Positions 1 to 7,848 of a DNA stretch of 19,817 bases are shown in pieces (position 1 is the first letter of the stretch; the number at the start of each line of letters is the position of its first letter). The stretch lies in NCBI GenBank assembly GCA_038253885.1, contig JBBSGP010000045.1, positions 1 to 19,817 on the forward strand, read 5' to 3'. The stretch is from JALZAQ01 sp038253885. Lineage in GTDB: Bacteria > Gemmatimonadota > Gemmatimonadetes > Gemmatimonadales > Gemmatimonadaceae. A model generated the notes under the pieces. The model worked only from the letters and a program-made list of their open reading frames with translations. It did not search any database and had not been told where the DNA came from. Position numbers and translations under genes: made by a program.

Positions 1-36
1 CACGCCCGGGCGCCTGTCTCGACTCGACCTTCTTCG

Positions 37-654
37 CTAGTTGTTCACGTTCAACTGATCGGTGAAGCTGACGCCTCCGTCGTTCCAGGTAAACGTGATG
101 GTTTTGAACACGAACGTGACGCGCTCCATCTGTCCCTTCTTCATCTCTGCCGGGTCAGTCACATCCATGAATTGCCGGATGTCGGCCACGCGTCCCTGCT
201 TTGACGTCGATGGTGTAGGTCTGCTGTTCCGCGCCGGACGCCGACGGCCGCCAGAACTGGAATGTTCCGTCGATCACCGGGTTCTCCGCGAGCGCTTTGG
301 CGATCAACGGCGTGGCGCGGTCGATCTGTTTCGTGCAGGTGATGCCGTCGTATTGCCGGCGGCCGGTGGCCATCCCAGAGCCCGCTTCACGCGCCGTCTT
401 GACCGACATGTCGATAGCCTCGCACACGATCGTGCCGGACCTTTCCTTCTTCTCGACAGTTGCCTCCCCCCGCACCGCAGTCACCTCTTTCTGCGCTCCG
501 CCTCCAATAATGTCAGCGCCATTCGCCTTGAGCCTCAATGTGACGGACTGGGCGCTTGCACCGAACGTCGGGATGATGACGAGGGAACGGAACCAGGGTA
601 CATGGCGACAAGCAGCGATGCCGCGAGTATTGCGATAGCGCGTTCGTGTTTCAT
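37..654 (-). pseudogene. Secreted Hcp-like protein (Hcp1/T6SS tube family), broken by two frameshifts
   Basis: Three pieces in two minus-strand frames together make one Hcp-family protein of about 205 residues. The ATG at 654 opens a signal-peptide-like start (MKHERAIAILAASLLVAM) that runs to a stop at 535-537. A second frame, sensible from about 590 down to about 200, carries the Hcp core, including AGSGMATGRRQYDGITCTKQ, then DRATPLIAKAL and FQFWRPSASG. The C-terminal strands (RVADIRQFMDV, then VTFVFKTITFTWNDGGVSF) are in a different frame from the core and end at the TAG at 37-39. Removing one A from the AAA at 200-202 rejoins core and end. Hcp proteins form hexameric rings of the type VI secretion tube, but lone exported Hcp-like proteins also occur, and no other T6SS gene is here. 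It lies 39 nt downstream of the serine hydrolase, on the same strand. It may be a true pseudogene or two sequence errors. Confidence 0.75.
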
Positions 655-693
655 GGAAATCCGAGAGGGGGAAAAGAGCAGAGACTGCGACGT

Positions 694-2541
694 CTACTTC
701 GACTTCGGCAGGAGCGCCAGCGTCGGCCTCGGCGAGGGCTGGACCAACGTCACGCCGGTGACGCTCGCACCGGAGAGCTGATATTCGAGAAAGAAGCCCG
801 CGGGCATCCCCGGCGGTCCGGTGAGCCGGAAGCGCGTCGGGCTCTCGGCCACCAGCGTGTACGTGGGCTGCCCCGGCACCATCAACTTGAGAGCGCCGTC
901 CACGACCTGGACGTCCACCGAGATCTTGGGCGTCGTGGACTCGAAGGTGCCGGCGAGCTTGCGCAGCGCGTCGGCGGCGAGAGCGACTTTCGCGGTTGTG
1001 TCCACTGCCTCCGGCTTGCGCGTCAGTAGGCCAACGCCCTCCAGGTTGACGCTCGCCACCTTGCCGTCGGCGTCCAGCGCAAAGGACGCGAAGGAATGAC
1101 CGAGGGCGGCATCGCGCCAGCGCGCCCGAAAGGTGTCAAAGTGCCAGTGCTCGAGCTCCCCGTCGAAGATCCGACCGAAACTCATCAGTAGCTTTCCCCC
1201 TTCCTGTTTCACCCGCGCCTCGCCGTACATGCTGTCCACGTACGTTCCGGAGTACTTCTCGAGCGGCAGCGACGGCGATGTGCCGGACACGCGCAGAGCC
1301 AATCGCTTCTGCTCCGCCTGCTTGGCGATCGCCTTCTGCTTATCCACCAGCGTCCGGTACGCGACGCTCCAGTCCTGGGGCGCGACGCCGAGAAACGCGT
1401 CGAGAACGCGATTCATCACGATCGTAGGGAGAGGACTGCCATTGGCATTGGTGAGGATCACCAGTCCCAGCTTCTCCTCCGGCATGATGGCCACGAGCGC
1501 GCTCATCCCATCGATGTTGCCGCCGTGTTGATCCAGCTCTCGCCCGCGATAGTCCTGCACGAACCACCCCATGCCGTACGACATCATGTGGCTGTAGGGA
1601 TTGAGCTGCTTCGTGTCCGCTGAGACGGGAACGACCTGCTGCGGCGTGTGCGTTTCGGCGAGCGCGGCCGGGCTGACGAGCTGTCTGCTCCCGACTTTTC
1701 CCTGGGCGAGCTGGAAGCGCACCCACTTGATCATGTCGGTCACGGTGGAGTTGATCGCGCCGGCGGGGGCAATGTTGTCGATGTTGTGCCAGGAGATGAC
1801 CCGAAGGGTGTCATCCACCTCACGGTGGGGAGTCGCGACATCGGGCCGGCCGGTGAGGTCGCGCACCGACGTGTTGGTCTCCCCCATCCCGAGCGGAGCG
1901 AAGATGCGCTCGCGGACGAGGTCGTCCCAGCTCTTGCCGGCGGCGGCCGCGATCGCCTGACCCGCAGCGAGATACATGATGTTCTGGTAGCCGAACTGGG
2001 AGCGGACGCTCCAGGTTGGCTTGAGGAAGCGCACGCGTCGCAGGATCTCGCCGCGATCGTAGTCGGTCGCGTACCACATCAGGTCGCCGCGCACGAGCCC
2101 GCTGCGGTGGGTCAGGAGATCGCGCAGCGTCAGCTCGCGTGAGACGTACGGGTCGTAGAGCTGAAAGCTGGGAAGGTGCGTGGTTGCCGGCTCGTCCCAC
2201 CGCATCTTGCCGTCATCGACCATCATAGCGGCCAGGGTCGCGGTGAACGCCTTGCTGGACGAGCCGATGGCGAAGAGGGTGTGGTCGCCAACCGGCTCCG
2301 ACTTGCCGAGCGTGCGGGTGCCATAGCCCTTGCTCAGAGCAAGCGAATCCCCATGGACGACCGCGATCGCGAGGCCGGGCACCTTCCAGCGCTGCATCGC
2401 GGTCGCGATGTAAGAATCCAGGCCGTCGAGAGGCGCGCGCTGGGCGTTCGCGGCCGCCGGCCGGGCCAGCAACAGAGAAAAGCAGGAGAGGGCCGCGCCG
2501 ATCGAGGGAGACCACGGACGGCGGCTGCGCGAGAGGAGCAT
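694..2541 (-). CDS. Exported serine hydrolase, beta-lactamase/penicillin-binding (class C-like) family with DUF3471-type tail
   Basis: This is a 615-aa protein with an N-terminal signal peptide (about residues 1-34, ending ANAQ). The class C beta-lactamase/DD-peptidase fold is shown by the SxxK motif S94-S95-S96-K97 in IGSSSKAF, the second motif Y185-Q186-N187 (GYQNIMY), and H339-G340-G341 in place of KTG. Roughly the last 190 residues form a beta-rich tail of the DUF3471 type common in these esterase-like proteins. Members hydrolyse esters, D-amino-acid peptides or beta-lactams, so the substrate cannot be told from sequence; resistance should not be assumed. The ATG at 2541 is preceded by GAGGG about 7 nt upstream. 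The gene is divergent from the S9 peptidase, suggesting a shared control region for two exported hydrolases. Confidence 0.93.
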   Translation of the reverse strand: MLLSRSRRPWSPSIGAALSCFSLLLARPAAANAQRAPLDGLDSYIATAMQRWKVPGLAIAVVHGDSLALSKGYGTRTLGKSEPVGDHTLFAIGSSSKAFTATLAAMMVDDGKMRWDEPATTHLPSFQLYDPYVSRELTLRDLLTHRSGLVRGDLMWYATDYDRGEILRRVRFLKPTWSVRSQFGYQNIMYLAAGQAIAAAAGKSWDDLVRERIFAPLGMGETNTSVRDLTGRPDVATPHREVDDTLRVISWHNIDNIAPAGAINSTVTDMIKWVRFQLAQGKVGSRQLVSPAALAETHTPQQVVPVSADTKQLNPYSHMMSYGMGWFVQDYRGRELDQHGGNIDGMSALVAIMPEEKLGLVILTNANGSPLPTIVMNRVLDAFLGVAPQDWSVAYRTLVDKQKAIAKQAEQKRLALRVSGTSPSLPLEKYSGTYVDSMYGEARVKQEGGKLLMSFGRIFDGELEHWHFDTFRARWRDAALGHSFASFALDADGKVASVNLEGVGLLTRKPEAVDTTAKVALAADALRKLAGTFESTTPKISVDVQVVDGALKLMVPGQPTYTLVAESPTRFRLTGPPGMPAGFFLEYQLSGASVTGVTLVQPSPRPTLALLPKSK

Positions 2542-2576
2542 ACAAGACCCTCGGAGGGATTGGGGAGAAGGGCAGC

Positions 2577-2605
2577 AATATGCCGTGTGACGCCGGTGGT
2601 CTCAA
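2577..2605 (-). promoter_or_regulatory. Candidate sigma70-type promoter for the serine hydrolase
   Basis: Reading the minus strand, TTGAGA (2605-2600) is followed after exactly 17 nt by CATATT (2582-2577). This places the likely transcription start near 2570 and gives a leader of about 30 nt before the ATG at 2541. The match is moderate and judged by eye only. Confidence 0.45.
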
Positions 2606-2679
2606 CGGCCGCCACTCTCTTGCGTCGTCCGACGCCCGCCTGCACGATGGAGGGTCCATCTTTTCGAGGAATGAGCTTC

Positions 2680-4791
2680 ATGGTCCGCACTCCGTGCACC
2701 GTCGTTCTGCTCTCGCTGATCGCCGCCGCCGCCGGTGCCCAGTCGCCGGCGCGACCGATGACGTTCGACGACATCATGGCGCTCCGGCAGGCAGGCTCGC
2801 CGGTGATCTCGCCGGATGGGCAGCAGGTCGTCTTCGCCGTCAACGCCTGGGAGCATCCGAACGCCAAGCCGGATAGCGGCAAGGCGGACACCGCGCGGGG
2901 TGACAAGCACGAGCAGCGATCGCATCTCTGGATCGTTCCGAGCGCCGGCGGCGCGACGCGCCAGCTGACGTTCAGCGAGCGGGGCGAGTCGCAGCCCGTG
3001 TGGGCACCGGACGGCAAGACGCTGGCGTTCATCTCGGCGCGCGGCTCCGCCGTTGGCGACGAGTCACCCAAGGCGCAGATCTGGGTATTGCCGTTCGACG
3101 GGGGAGAGGCGTGGCAGCTCACCACGGCGCGGGAGGGCGTGTCCAGCTTCTCCTGGTCCCCGGACGGGAGTCGCGTCGCCTATCTGGTGGCCGACACGAT
3201 GCCCAAGATCGACGAGGCCAAACGGAAGCGGAAGGATGACCCGCTGGTGTTCGAGGCAAACCACCGTCTGGCGCATATCTGGGTGGCGGAAGTCGCCACG
3301 AAGCACGCGACCGAGGTCGCGCACGGCGACTTCACGGTCCGGGGGGCCCCCTCCTGGTCGCCCGATGGCAGCATGCTCGCCTTCAGTAGCTCACCCACTC
3401 CCCTCATTCGCGATTCGCGGAGCGATGCATACGTCGTCTCGATCGCGACCAGGAAGCTGGAGAGAGTCTCGCCGGCGAGCGACGTCTCGTCCAATCCCGT
3501 CTGGGCTCCGGACGGAAAGACGCTCGCGTACACGATTCTTCCGAACAGCCACGCCGCGCACGGCGACAGCATCATGGAGCGCGAGCTCGGCAACGAGCAC
3601 ATCATCCTCTACGACGTGCGCGCCAAAAAGACGACCGACGTGTACGATCCGAAGATGGACGTGTCCGCGGGGCAGTTGCGGTGGTCGCCCGATGGCGCGC
3701 GTCTGTCGTTCACGACCGGCGAGCGCGCATACGGCGCCGTGTACGCCTACGACGTGGCCACAAAGAAGCTCGCGAGGGTCATCGGCGGCACGCTGATGCG
3801 CGGGTTGTCGTGGAGCAAGGACGGGCGCCGGGTCGCGTACGCGATGGAGACGACAACGTCGCCCGCCGACATCTACGTGAGCGATGCCGGCTTCGTCACG
3901 CCCCGAAAGCTCACCACCCTCAACCCACAGGTCGCCAATTTTGCGCTCGGGCAGACCGAGGTCGTCACGTGGAAGAGCGACGATGGCACGCCGGTCGAAG
4001 GCGTGCTGCTCAAGCCTGTCGGCTATCAGGCGGGCACGCGCTATCCGCTGCTGGTGGAGGCGCATGGCGGACCCACCGGCGCGACGGGGGCCGGATTCAA
4101 GGCGGGGTCGGGCTCTCCCGGGCAGGTCTGGGCCGGAGAGGGATGGGCGGTGTTCTACCCCAATCCACGCGGCTCGACCAACTACGGCGAGAAGTTCATG
4201 CGCGCGAACATCATGGACTGGGGCGGGGGAGACTACCGCGACATCATGACCGGGGTGGACCATCTCATCCAGAAGGGAATCGCCGACTCGACGAAGATGG
4301 CATTCGCCGGCTGGAGTTATGGCGGCTACATGACGGCGTGGGTCGTGACCCAGACGTCACGCTTCAAGGCGGCTCGGATGGGCGCGGGGCTATCCGATCT
4401 GCAGAGCATGTACGGCACCACCGACATCCCTGGCTACATCGGAACCTTCTTCAAGGGCATGCCGACAAAGGAGACACTCGAGTTCTATCGTGCTCGCTCG
4501 GCGATCACCTTCGTCGACAATGTCACCACGCCGCTCCTCATCCTCCATGGCGGCAACGATGAGCGCGTGCCGACGGGGCAGGCCATGGAATTCTACCGGG
4601 CGCTGAAGGATCGGGGAAAGATCGTCGAACTGGTGTTCTACCCCCGCGAAGGGCACGGTCTGAGCGAGTACTACCATCAGGTGGACAGGATGCGCCGCGA
4701 GCACCAGTGGATCACCCGCTATACGCTCGGTGGGGGGCGCGACGCGAAACCCGTGACTTCTTCCGCAGGGAGCGCGACGCCAAGACGGTGA
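2680..4791 (+). CDS. Exported S9 family peptidase (prolyl oligopeptidase / acylaminoacyl-peptidase type)
   Basis: Starting at the ATG at 2680, the product is 703 aa with a signal peptide ending GAAAGAQ. Seven PD40-type strands (VISPDGQQVVF, VWAPDGKTLAF, SWSPDGSRVAY, SWSPDGSMLAF, VWAPDGKTLAY, RWSPDGARLSF, SWSKDGRRVAY) fit a seven-bladed propeller that gates substrate size. The C-terminal alpha/beta hydrolase has the nucleophile S546 in GWSYGGYM, D627 in HGGNDERVP and H659 in REGHG, a complete catalytic triad. The family cleaves short peptides, often after proline or releasing acylated residues; a periplasmic peptide-scavenging role is inferred. An in-frame ATG at 2671 touches the GAGGA at 2666-2670, whereas the ATG at 2680 has 9 nt spacing and is preferred. 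The 3' end overlaps the convergent DUF3592 gene by 80 nt. Confidence 0.95.
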   Translation: MVRTPCTVVLLSLIAAAAGAQSPARPMTFDDIMALRQAGSPVISPDGQQVVFAVNAWEHPNAKPDSGKADTARGDKHEQRSHLWIVPSAGGATRQLTFSERGESQPVWAPDGKTLAFISARGSAVGDESPKAQIWVLPFDGGEAWQLTTAREGVSSFSWSPDGSRVAYLVADTMPKIDEAKRKRKDDPLVFEANHRLAHIWVAEVATKHATEVAHGDFTVRGAPSWSPDGSMLAFSSSPTPLIRDSRSDAYVVSIATRKLERVSPASDVSSNPVWAPDGKTLAYTILPNSHAAHGDSIMERELGNEHIILYDVRAKKTTDVYDPKMDVSAGQLRWSPDGARLSFTTGERAYGAVYAYDVATKKLARVIGGTLMRGLSWSKDGRRVAYAMETTTSPADIYVSDAGFVTPRKLTTLNPQVANFALGQTEVVTWKSDDGTPVEGVLLKPVGYQAGTRYPLLVEAHGGPTGATGAGFKAGSGSPGQVWAGEGWAVFYPNPRGSTNYGEKFMRANIMDWGGGDYRDIMTGVDHLIQKGIADSTKMAFAGWSYGGYMTAWVVTQTSRFKAARMGAGLSDLQSMYGTTDIPGYIGTFFKGMPTKETLEFYRARSAITFVDNVTTPLLILHGGNDERVPTGQAMEFYRALKDRGKIVELVFYPREGHGLSEYYHQVDRMRREHQWITRYTLGGGRDAKPVTSSAGSATPRR

Positions 4792-5740
4792 CCCAGAACA
4801 GGATGGCGCCGATCCCGACGAAGAGCCACGGTAGCCAGTCCAATCCGATTCCGTGGGGCGTCGGGATGATGTCGTAGGGATCGCTCGGATTGACCAGAAC
4901 GCGTGTCGTGCCTTCGTCACGGGCGGCGGCGGCACGCCGAGCGATCCCGTTGTAGTTGCTCCAGTACGCGCCGCGCACCATGGGCGCGTGGTAGCCGCGT
5001 TTCGCCACCTCGTAGCTCAGCCAGAGGCGCACGGCATAGAGGTCGGCGTGCGAGCTGCTGCTCGAGCTGCTCGACTGCCAAACCACATCGGTGCTGTCGA
5101 CGCGTGTCTCCACGGAGAGCCAAGCGGTGCGCTGATGGTGCACCAGATAGGCCCCGAAGAGACCTCCGCCCAGGAACATGGCCGTCATCACCGCCAGAAA
5201 GGCGACGGCGATCGGGGGCGGCATGCCCCAGCTTGCGGATGACTCGTGATCCCCGCCCTGGCGCATCCACAGCGCGAGGAAGAGCGCTCCAAAGCCGCAG
5301 AAGAAAAGCCCCAGCCCGCCGAGGATGAGCGGCCCGGCATAGAAGCCCCAGCCGCCGGGATTGATCGTCAGCTTGGTGGGATCGCGGGGATCCGCCATCG
5401 CCAGGACGCTGCCCGCACGCTCGGCCGCCGCCGCCCTTCGCACCGCCGAGCCGTAGCCGCTGGAATACACGTTGTCATTGACCGGCGCGGTATAGCGCTG
5501 GCCGGCGAGCTCGTAGCTCAGCCAGAGACGCTGCGCGTAAACGGCTTCGCGCCGCTTGACCGGGGTGACCACACCGGCGCTGTCCACGTGCGCGCGGACG
5601 CGCGGCCAACTCGCGAGCTCCTGGCGCAGGCGCCCGGCTTCGCGAGCGGCAAAGCCGACCATCAATAGCCCAACGCCGCCGAAAAGGAGCGTTGCGCTCC
5701 GCCAGGTGAGAGTCCCGCTCCACCTCAGCCCGAAGCCCAT
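4712..5740 (-). CDS. Membrane protein with two DUF3592-like domains
   Basis: This is a 342-aa protein with four likely membrane segments (about residues 16-32, 136-158, 175-200 and 303-321) and two related extracytoplasmic domains. Copy A (about 45-129) has RLWLSYELAGQRYTAPV and ADPRDPTKLTINPG. Copy B (about 207-296) has RLWLSYEVAKRGYHAPM and VNPSDPYDI. Both share the pattern of the DUF3592 family, whose function is unknown. Copy B holds a run of eight serines (223-230), probably a surface loop. The tail after the last helix is strongly basic, suggesting it stays inside the cell. No good ribosome binding site is visible before the ATG at 5740. The stop lies inside the S9 peptidase gene on the other strand. 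Confidence 0.85.
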   Translation of the reverse strand: MGFGLRWSGTLTWRSATLLFGGVGLLMVGFAAREAGRLRQELASWPRVRAHVDSAGVVTPVKRREAVYAQRLWLSYELAGQRYTAPVNDNVYSSGYGSAVRRAAAAERAGSVLAMADPRDPTKLTINPGGWGFYAGPLILGGLGLFFCGFGALFLALWMRQGGDHESSASWGMPPPIAVAFLAVMTAMFLGGGLFGAYLVHHQRTAWLSVETRVDSTDVVWQSSSSSSSSHADLYAVRLWLSYEVAKRGYHAPMVRGAYWSNYNGIARRAAAARDEGTTRVLVNPSDPYDIIPTPHGIGLDWLPWLFVGIGAILFWVTVLASRSLRKKSRVSRRAPHRAYSG

Positions 5741-5822
5741 GCGGCTATAGGATGCGCTGGCTTAGACCTCTCTGCAACGAGGCGACCAGTTCGCTCTTTG
5801 TTCGGGCGAAAAGCGGTGACTA

Positions 5823-5865
5823 TTTCATGATTAGACCGTCTTAATATTACAACACTTTAAGGAAG
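5823..5865 (+). promoter_or_regulatory. AT-rich promoter region and ribosome binding site of the HAF-repeat gene
   Basis: This is the most AT-rich stretch in the window. TAATAT at 5842-5847 is a plausible -10 element, but no -35 box at normal spacing is convincing. AAGGAAG at 5859-5865 is a ribosome binding site 3 nt before the ATG at 5869. Confidence 0.4.
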
Positions 5866-5868
5866 AAT

Positions 5869-6960
5869 ATGACTAAGCCAATGACATATCTGGACACCGA
5901 GTTGCGACGCGGACGCGCCTATCTGGCCGCGCTCGCGACCGTGGTGATGTCGGCGTGTTCGGCTGACGTCGTGAGTCCATTGCCGACTTCATCGTCTGCA
6001 CAGAAGATCTTCGACATCCCGGTGGCGCGGTCGTCGTTGGTGATGCTCCCGACCGGAAGTTACGGATGCGGTCGCGCGATTGCCATCAACAACACTGGAA
6101 TGGAAGGTGGGAACGTCTTCGACTGCGCTACGCCCGGAGTCTCGCATGCGGCAGTCTGGGTGAACGGCACGCTCACCGTACTGCCCTGGCTTGCCTCGAC
6201 GGGAAGCTCGAACGTGAGTGGGGTGGCGGACGACAGCACCGCCGTCGGGTTCGCGATCGACGCGATGGGTGTGTCTCACGCGGCGTCGTGGCGGAATGGC
6301 GTGCTCACTTTGCTCCCGGGCGGCCAGAACAGCACTGCCGTGGGCATCGGAAGCGACGGTGTGATCGTCGGGTCCGTCATGCTGGCGGGCGTGCGGCTCC
6401 CCGCGCTCTGGGTGAACGGGCTGCTCCTGACGGATGCCCAGCCGCTGGGCTATCTCGGCGCACGCTTCCTGTCCCGTGCGGTCGGCGTCGTCGCCGGCAC
6501 CGCGCTCAACCCCGTGAATGGCGTCGTGAGGGGCGCTAGCGCGTTCCGTTGGTGGGGTCCCGGCAACTACCAGCTGTTGGATCTTCCAGCCACCGCATCG
6601 AGCGTGGCGCTCGGCGAGGTGAACGACCTCGGTACCGTCGCCGGTGTGGCGTTCGGCGCGAGCGGCGCCATGAGCGTCTATTGGCCCGGTGGCTCGACGA
6701 CACCGGTGACCGTTCCGGTGCCGTCCGGATACGCGAGCAGCGACATGCGCGCCATCAACAATGCAGCGATCATGTCTGGCTCGCTGACCGGCATGGGCGT
6801 CGGGGCGGTTACGGATCCGGTGACCTACGATACGCAGAACGGGAAGTGGTTCAAGCTGGCGAGCAGCGGCTCCTTTGGCGCCGTGTACGGGAGCAACGAT
6901 ATGGCGATGTTCGCCGGGTCGGTCGGGACAACCAGTCCGCAGCCGGTGCTCTGGCGCTGA
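5869..6960 (+). CDS. HAF-repeat-like putative lipoprotein
   Basis: This 363-aa protein has a basic N-terminus, a hydrophobic stretch and VMSAC with Cys30, an imperfect lipobox, so export with possible lipid anchoring is likely. The body is made of degenerate repeats of the HAF type: 'AINNTG', 'AVWVNGTLTVLP', 'AVGFAIDAMGVSHAASWRNG', 'VGIGSDGVIVGS' and 'AINNAAIMSGS'. The unit alternates an 'A-IN--G--VG' strand with an 'HA--W-NG---LP' strand, a propeller-like layout seen in extracellular HAF proteins. Biochemical function is unknown. It stands alone: the gene on its left is divergent and the one on its right is convergent, with a strong hairpin terminator downstream. Confidence 0.85.
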   Translation: MTKPMTYLDTELRRGRAYLAALATVVMSACSADVVSPLPTSSSAQKIFDIPVARSSLVMLPTGSYGCGRAIAINNTGMEGGNVFDCATPGVSHAAVWVNGTLTVLPWLASTGSSNVSGVADDSTAVGFAIDAMGVSHAASWRNGVLTLLPGGQNSTAVGIGSDGVIVGSVMLAGVRLPALWVNGLLLTDAQPLGYLGARFLSRAVGVVAGTALNPVNGVVRGASAFRWWGPGNYQLLDLPATASSVALGEVNDLGTVAGVAFGASGAMSVYWPGGSTTPVTVPVPSGYASSDMRAINNAAIMSGSLTGMGVGAVTDPVTYDTQNGKWFKLASSGSFGAVYGSNDMAMFAGSVGTTSPQPVLWR

Positions 6961-7010
6961 GGTCGAAAGTGGCGTCTCGACACACCCGCGCGAGAACAGA
7001 CCGAGATAGA

Positions 7011-7038
7011 ACAGGCCCGCCGATATCGGCGGGCCTGT
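7011..7038. terminator. Bidirectional hairpin terminator
   Basis: A perfect 28-nt palindrome (ACAGGCCCGCCGAT and its reverse complement) forms a stem of about 12 bp with an ATAT loop. It lies between the convergent ends of the HAF gene (6960) and the small lipoprotein gene (7094). The flank is T- and C-rich on the plus strand (CTCTCATC) but has no true U-tract, so Rho-independent strength is uncertain. Confidence 0.75.
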
Positions 7039-7093
7039 CTCTCATCACGACGGCGAGCGATCAGACGCTGCGTCCTCTGATCGTTCAACCTCC

Positions 7094-7681
7094 TCAGCCT
7101 ATCCCACCACCGAAGGAAGAGAAATATCCGCTGAGCTGGCCAGTGGCTGGGCAACTCCCGAGTGCATCCGTGATGATTCCCTGCACCCCGACGAGAAAGC
7201 TGCCGTACACGCCCCCGCCTTCAACGGACCGGGAGCCCTGAAGCTGGCCCGTGATGGCGTCGGTGATCTTGAAGGTGAAATCGGTGCCCACGATATCGCC
7301 GTGCGCATTGATCTTCTGATCCGGAGGCACACCTTGCTGGTGGATGGTCACCTGCTTCCCGACCGTCGGGTTGATTTGCAGCCACTGGTTGTTGTTCTGC
7401 GTGTTCTCGAAGTACTCCGAGGTAAACGAGAAGACCAGGGAGTGCGGCATGCACGGACCTGGCGGAAAGCTACCCGTCGGCGCAGCGCCCTGAATGCTCA
7501 AAGCTGCCTCGACCGGCGTCACGGTCAGCGTGGCGGATCCTCCCCCACTGACACGCGGCGGTGGCGCGGTGCCCGCGTCGAAGGACGGTCCGGAAGGACG
7601 GAGCGACGTGGGTGACGTCGCCGGGTCGGCGCAGCCGGCGACGAGAACTGCGAGAGCAGCAATAGCGGCGAGACGACTCAT
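7094..7681 (-). CDS. Small lipoprotein of unknown function
   Basis: From the ATG at 7681 the product is 195 aa with a classical lipobox, LVAGC, with Cys17 as the lipidated residue. A serine/proline-rich linker (about 18-45) precedes a beta-rich domain. Cys77 and Cys177 could form a disulfide. Motifs such as SLVFSFTSEYFENTQ and NAHGDIVGTDFTFKITD do not match a family I can name. GAGG lies about 9 nt before the start. The gene follows the kinase gene on the same strand with a 167-nt gap, so it may be its third operon member or have its own promoter; a weak TTGCAC-N17-CATCGT is in that gap. Confidence 0.8.
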   Translation of the reverse strand: MSRLAAIAALAVLVAGCADPATSPTSLRPSGPSFDAGTAPPPRVSGGGSATLTVTPVEAALSIQGAAPTGSFPPGPCMPHSLVFSFTSEYFENTQNNNQWLQINPTVGKQVTIHQQGVPPDQKINAHGDIVGTDFTFKITDAITGQLQGSRSVEGGGVYGSFLVGVQGIITDALGSCPATGQLSGYFSSFGGGIG

Positions 7682-7848
7682 ACCTGATACCTCGGGCGGA
7701 GAGTACCGGCATCGCGCCGGCGGCGGTTGAAACGATGACTCGTGAGTGGATGCTGCTTTCGTTCCTGGGACCCGGAGAACAACGATGCGAATCCAGCGGG
7801 GACGGTGCAAGAGTGTCGCTCCATGCCGGCGCCACGCACACCCTGGAA

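Noticed and set aside
37..654. A type VI secretion locus
   Set aside because: Only an Hcp-like fragment with a signal-peptide-like start is present; no sheath, baseplate or ATPase gene is in the window.
694..2541. Antibiotic-resistance beta-lactamase
   Set aside because: The fold is shared by many esterases and peptidases, and the DUF3471-type tail points to that wider group; resistance cannot be inferred.
2176..2679. Upstream extension of the S9 peptidase frame
   Set aside because: It overlaps the divergent serine hydrolase gene and reads as Arg/Gly-rich noise; the signal peptide and ribosome binding site place the start at 2680.
3391..4263. 290-codon minus-strand open frame inside the S9 peptidase gene
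   Set aside because: It is an antisense shadow of a gene with a complete catalytic triad and propeller repeats.
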